NCBI GenBank assembly: GCA_003550305.1
Contig: QKYT01000578.1
Location: 66,227-77,102, forward strand
From: Glomus cerebriforme
Taxonomy: Eukaryota > Glomeromycota > Glomeromycetes > Glomerales > Glomeraceae
DNA length: 10,876 nt
Reading direction: 5' to 3'
This document shows, in pieces, positions 8,070 through 10,876 of this stretch (within the stretch, counting starts at the first letter, position 1; the number at the start of each line of letters is the position of its first letter). The position numbers and the translations under genes are program-made. Under the pieces are notes generated by a model. It was not told the origin of the DNA. It saw only the letters and a list, made by a program, of their open reading frames with translations, and made no database searches.

Positions 8070-8332
8070 AGTTTTACGATTTTTATTAAGTAAATATTTG
8101 GTTAGAAAGCAAATTTTTTGATTATTACTGGTGCACTTCCTGAAGAAATGACAGATGTTATACAATTATTCAATAAATCTTTGAAAATTTGGAGGTGAAA
8201 GCGATCTCTCTTTAATTTTTGACTCATATCTTCATCAGTTTGTTTTCTGCGATCCATATTTGTATATCAATTTATAATAAATTTTTTTAGACTTTCAAGA
8301 GAGAAGTGAAAAAAATAAGCTGAAATGTCACT

Positions 8333-8340
8333 CTTTTATA
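8333..8340 (-). promoter_or_regulatory. TATA-like box upstream of the coiled-coil pseudogene
   Basis: TATAAAAG reads on the minus strand at 8340-8333, 76 bp before the ATG at 8257. That is compatible with a transcription start near 8305 and a short leader. TATA-like words are common in DNA this AT-rich, so the call rests on the exact match and the position. Confidence 0.4.
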
Positions 8341-8387
8341 GAATTAATTAAACTCTTAGTAAACTTTTACGACATTGATTATTAAGC

Positions 8388-8650
8388 TTTCATTATACTT
8401 TTACTGCTTTATTTTTAGTTAAATCAATTTAAATCAATCAAATTAATTAATAAAATAAGTTTCATTATATTTTTACTATTTATTTTTAGTTGAATCAATT
8501 TAAGTCAATCAAAATAATTAATAGAATAAGTTTCGTTACATTTTTACTGTTTATTTTTAGTTGAATTAATTTAAGTCAATCAATTTAAGAACAAGTTTTG
8601 TTATACTTTTACTGCTTTATTTTTAGTTAAATCAATTTAAATCAATCAAA
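8388..8650. repeat. 72-bp minisatellite, left part
   Basis: Units begin with TTTCATTATAY at 8388, 8460, 8531 and 8596. Each runs through TTTTTACTGYTTATTTTTAG, TTRAATCAATTTAARTCAATC and AATTAATARAAYAAG, so the period is 65-72 bp. The array is cut at 8650 by a retroposed insert and resumes at 10289. It lies upstream of the coiled-coil pseudogene. Confidence 0.88.
8637..8650. repeat. Target site duplication, left copy (14 bp)
   Basis: TTAAATCAATCAAA directly precedes the T-run of the insert and is repeated exactly at 10289-10302. The word recurs in the minisatellite, but the array does not simply continue across the insert: the right side restarts 14 bp earlier in the unit. That indicates a true duplication. 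Confidence 0.8.
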
Positions 8651-8684
8651 TTTTTTTTTTTTGAAGACGCACTGTTGCATAAAC

Positions 8685-8690
8685 TTTATT
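8685..8690 (-). terminator. Polyadenylation signal AATAAA of the retroposed element
   Basis: AATAAA reads on the minus strand, 22 nt before the A12 tail, which is the usual distance to a cleavage site. It shows that the source RNA was a processed RNA polymerase II transcript. Confidence 0.75.
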
Positions 8691-8801
8691 CTGAAAATCG
8701 ATGAACAATACCCAGAATACAATAACGAATAAAATTAAAAAGCTCAGACATAAGATTTCCATCCAAAAGGAAATCCCAACTCATCGCACTTATGTAGTAT
8801 G

Positions 8802-8820
8802 AGTCCTCAGAGTGAGGACT
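8802..8820 (-). repeat. 8-bp stem, 3-nt loop hairpin near the 3' end of the retroposed element
   Basis: AGTCCTCA and TGAGGACT are perfect complements around a 3-nt loop, about 140 nt upstream of the A tail in transcript sense. Some LINE reverse transcriptases recognise 3' stem-loops. Whether this one has that role is inference. Confidence 0.6.
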
Positions 8821-10288
8821 GAAAGCAAGACCTCCTTACATATTAGTATGCTCTGATTCTCCCTCACACCCCAGTGTTAACACCAAATAAAAAACCTTTC
8901 AATCAGTCCTCCCAAATCTCTCCACAAGACATTGGGTCTTTTAACTAGTACGATTTATTATAAAGGCTCCCACACTTTTTTAAGAAAAATTATAAAGGCC
9001 GGCTACTAGTACCAACTTCCAGAAAGAAAGGAAAACTATCTAATACTATAACTAAAAGATACAAGAAATAAACTAAACCTACTTCTACCTCTACAACTTC
9101 TCTAGCAAGACCGGTACTCCTGTCACCCTAGCAGATGCTCCAGATGAATCGAGACGATTACTTATACTGTATCGTCTGAAAGCCATCACAAAGTACCTTG
9201 CCTACCCCTCTGTATGACACCCATGGCCTACTTAAATGTCTGCTCTGGTAAGTATTAATTCTGAAATAAGCTAATTTTTCACAGTCTGGATGCTTCTAAT
9301 CCCAGTGAAATCAAGACGATTTCTTACCTAAAACTTTTTGGACACGTGCTTTTCAAAGGTGAGCAGAAACTTCTAACCCTATCGAAGAATCTTGATCCTA
9401 TTGCAAAAAAAATAACATCTTGCTCCCAACACCCTCAAACCAATTCTACTCAATTAATGCACTCAACCCTATACCCAATGTCTTCACGAACCTTTTATTC
9501 TTTTTATTAATTTTTCTATATTATTATTAATAATGTCACCTTAAGGGCAAAAATAGGGATCACTATCTGTAAAACAAAAATCAGGAAATATGTAACAATA
9601 AGAAAACCAATTATCAACAAATAATCAGCTGTCAATCAAAATTTCCAGTACTCCCCATCTCCCACCAGAGGATACCACTCCGCAGTAGTTTATCCAAATC
9701 TACAACCAAGAAAAGCAGACTCAGTATAGTGGTATATGTTTATGTTCCAACGCCAGTTCGATATTTGTCTTTACGAGTCTAAAAATCTTGATGTCCTTCT
9801 ATCTTTCACAACCAAAAACGAAATATAAAATTATAAAAGGAAAATATTTACACCAAACTTATACTCCAGAAAAACCTCTTCCTGCTGAGCTAAGCTCATA
9901 TGTTAACTCTACGAAAAACCACTTAACTTCTAAAGAAACTCCATATTAGGCCTGCTCCAAGGTCCACCTGAAGTAGCCACAAGTCCAATCCAACCGTCTT
10001 GTACACATAGAGTATATCTTAGAATACCAAATGGCCGCTCGGGTATTAACTTTTGAGAAAGATATAGGTGACTGAAAATTATGTTGACCTGACTTGCAGA
10101 AAAACTTGATATGTCAGACACTAAATAACAAACTTTTTAAACTTTTCTAGTTAAGTCCAATGTCATAGAATAACTTTTCCTAAGACTAAAAGACTGCTTT
10201 CTTAGGACAAAATGGCCAAAAAGCGCAACTTTTTTTTCAAAACTTTTTCAGAAAAATGGACGTAGGGATCAGCAGGGAGAGTTGCCCC

Positions 10289-10657
10289 TTAAATCAATCA
10301 AATTAATTAATAAAACAAGTTTCATTACATTTTTACTGTTTATTCTTAGTTGAATTAATTTAAATCAATTAATTTAATTAAATAGAACAAGTTTTATTAT
10401 ATTTTTACTGTTTATTTTTAGTTGAATCAATTTAAATCAATCAATTTAATTAAATAGAACAAGTTTCATTACATTTTTTACTGTGTTATTTTTAGTTAAA
10501 TCAATTTAAGTCAATCAATTTAATTAATAAAACAAGTTTCATTATATTTTACTGCTTTATTTTTAGTCAAATCAATTTAATTCAATCAATTTAATTAATA
10601 AAATAAATTTCATTATATTTTTTACTACGTTAAATCAATTTAAATCAATTAAATAGA
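10289..10657. repeat. 72-bp minisatellite, right part
   Basis: The array of 8388-8650 resumes, with unit starts at 10320, 10392, 10464, 10537 and 10608 (period 71-73 bp). The first 14 bases are the right target duplication of the retroposed insert. The last unit decays after CAATTTAAATCAATT at about 10650. Units on both sides are similarly diverged, as expected for one original array. Confidence 0.88.
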
Positions 10658-10700
10658 CTTCAAATAAGGTGTTTACTAAATTTATTATTTCATACACAAA

Positions 10701-10876
10701 ATGGTTCGAAATAGAAAATTATCATATGTACTTAATAAAGATTATTGACCAGATACTACTAATGCTATTGTTATCTTGACAAATGCAAAGGACTGAAACT
10801 TTACACGTGATCCAAGTTAACAAGAGTTTATCTCAGCTTTATGATTAACTTTTATAATTCTGAAGGCCAAAATTAA
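10701..10876 (+). pseudogene. Decayed coding fragment of unknown family, runs off the window
   Basis: An ATG at 10701 begins MVRNRKLSYVLNKDY. The same frame stays protein-like to the window end but is cut by TGA (10746-10748), TGA (10791-10793), TAA (10818-10820) and TGA (10839-10841). Segments between the stops read PDTTNAIVILTNAKD, NFTRDPS, QEFISAL and LTFIILKAKI. TGA in place of Trp (TGG) and TAA in place of Gln (CAA) would explain all four by single transitions, the same kind of decay as in the other pseudogenes here. I do not recognise the family. Because the frame is broken it is not an active gene, and its 3' part lies outside the window. It could also be chance, although the clustering of protein-like words argues against that. 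Confidence 0.45.

Larger units (their letters stand above)
6380..8257 (-). pseudogene. Decayed multi-exon gene for a coiled-coil protein of unknown family
   Basis: The ATG at 8257 starts an opening exon MDRRKQTDEDMSQ..., 51 codons to a TAA at 8102. The next readable segment (from about 8132) is in another frame, so one indel is likely. Then come a coiled coil (about 7636-7922, N/Q/E/K/L-rich, with a duplicated 17-residue module), a Lys/Arg-rich nuclear-localisation-like stretch, a Ser-rich region (about 7440-7632), an AGMKTILKTI... segment from 7373, one containing VYDLSWRSDK (7025 to about 6826) and an acidic C-terminus ending ASEYLLQVLV (stop at 6380). Introns are supported at 7923-7989, 7026-7105 and 6490-6571 (CCTATACAG acceptor), and less well near 7374-7440 and 6753-6825. 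In-frame stops lie at 7873-7875 (TGA), 7633-7635 and 7612-7614 (TAA), 7206-7208, 6667-6669 and 6649-6651 (TGA). I do not recognise the family. A nuclear, DNA- or RNA-associated role would fit the composition, but this is inference. Confidence 0.7.
8651..10288 (-). mobile_element. Retroposed element (LINE-like or LINE-mobilised), 1,638 bp, minus strand
   Basis: On the minus strand the insert begins GGGGCAACTCTCCCTG at 10288 and ends in twelve A (8651-8662), with AATAAA 22 nt upstream of the tail. A 14-bp target duplication flanks it. These are hallmarks of target-primed reverse transcription of a polyadenylated RNA. The insert is visibly richer in GC than its surroundings. I found no reverse-transcriptase or endonuclease motif and no long open frame. 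The longest (about 63 codons, 9930-10121, containing RPFGILRYTLCVQDGW) begins without ATG and ends in TAG. It may be an internally deleted LINE, a non-autonomous element using LINE proteins, or a retrocopy of a non-coding RNA. A GTAAGA donor-like site (about 9328-9333) and a TTGTTTTACAG acceptor-like site (about 9564-9574) lie inside but in the wrong order for a retained intron. Confidence 0.8.

Noticed and set aside
9361..9480. Telomere-like GGGTTAG/GGGTTGAG words on the minus strand
   Set aside because: The few isolated GGGTT words are not in tandem and lie inside the retroposed element.
9930..10121. 63-codon minus-strand frame inside the retroposed element as a gene
   Set aside because: It starts at GTG, not ATG, is short and is bounded by stops. 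It may be a relic of an element protein, but there is no family match to support it.
1915..10841. Reassigned genetic code (TGA = Trp) explaining the in-frame stops
   Set aside because: Trp is encoded by TGG many times in the same frames. TAG and TAA also interrupt, and one TAG lies at the Trp of TRW. Splice donors are damaged too. Decay explains all of these.
1..10876. tRNA, rRNA or CRISPR arrays
   Set aside because: No GGTTCGANTCC-type B box with a matching A box, no rRNA-like stretch, and the tandem repeats are contiguous or irregular with no unique equal-length spacers.

Overview
The window is a very AT-rich, gene-poor eukaryotic accessory region made mostly of nested mobile elements, minisatellites and decayed intron-containing genes. 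Short introns of about 65-110 bp with GT...AG ends, a BED/DUF659-type hAT transposase, foldback elements and a poly(A)-tailed retrocopy all point to a eukaryote. The AT richness, the hAT subtype and the intron style would suit an arbuscular mycorrhizal fungus (Rhizophagus/Glomeromycota-like). That assignment is an inference from style, not from a diagnostic gene. Single ambiguous bases (N) occur at 748, 3924, 3934, 6171, 6177, 6736 and 6769.

Left block (1-3710): a short 28-bp tandem repeat (15-97) and a larger irregular minisatellite (204-532, resuming at 3586-3710) surround a roughly 3.05-kb hAT-type DNA transposon (533-3585). The transposon has 108-bp terminal inverted repeats. Its minus-strand transposase gene (1132-3214) is broken by at least four in-frame stops. 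A second element, a 326-bp foldback hairpin (641-966), sits against the inner edge of the left inverted repeat.

Middle block (3711-6379): AT-rich DNA without a convincing gene. It holds one clean hAT-type MITE (4247-4498) with a perfect 8-bp target duplication, small tandem duplications, and a weak two-exon coding fragment on the plus strand (5708-5930).

Right block (6380-10876): a minus-strand, multi-exon gene for a nuclear-looking coiled-coil protein of unknown family (6380-8257), now carrying several stops and frame breaks. Its upstream side has a TATA-like box and then a 72-bp minisatellite (8388-10657). A 1,638-bp retroposed sequence (8651-10288) has inserted into this array, with a 14-bp target duplication, a 12-nt A tail and a correctly spaced AATAAA. 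A fragment of another decayed coding sequence (10701-10876, plus strand) runs off the right end.

No protein-coding gene in the window looks intact, and nothing suggests a working multi-gene system. The strongest common signal is mutational. The broken genes and diverged repeat arms differ mainly by C-to-T / G-to-A transitions, often in CpA/TpG or CpG context, which looks like cytosine deamination or a RIP-like process acting on repeats.
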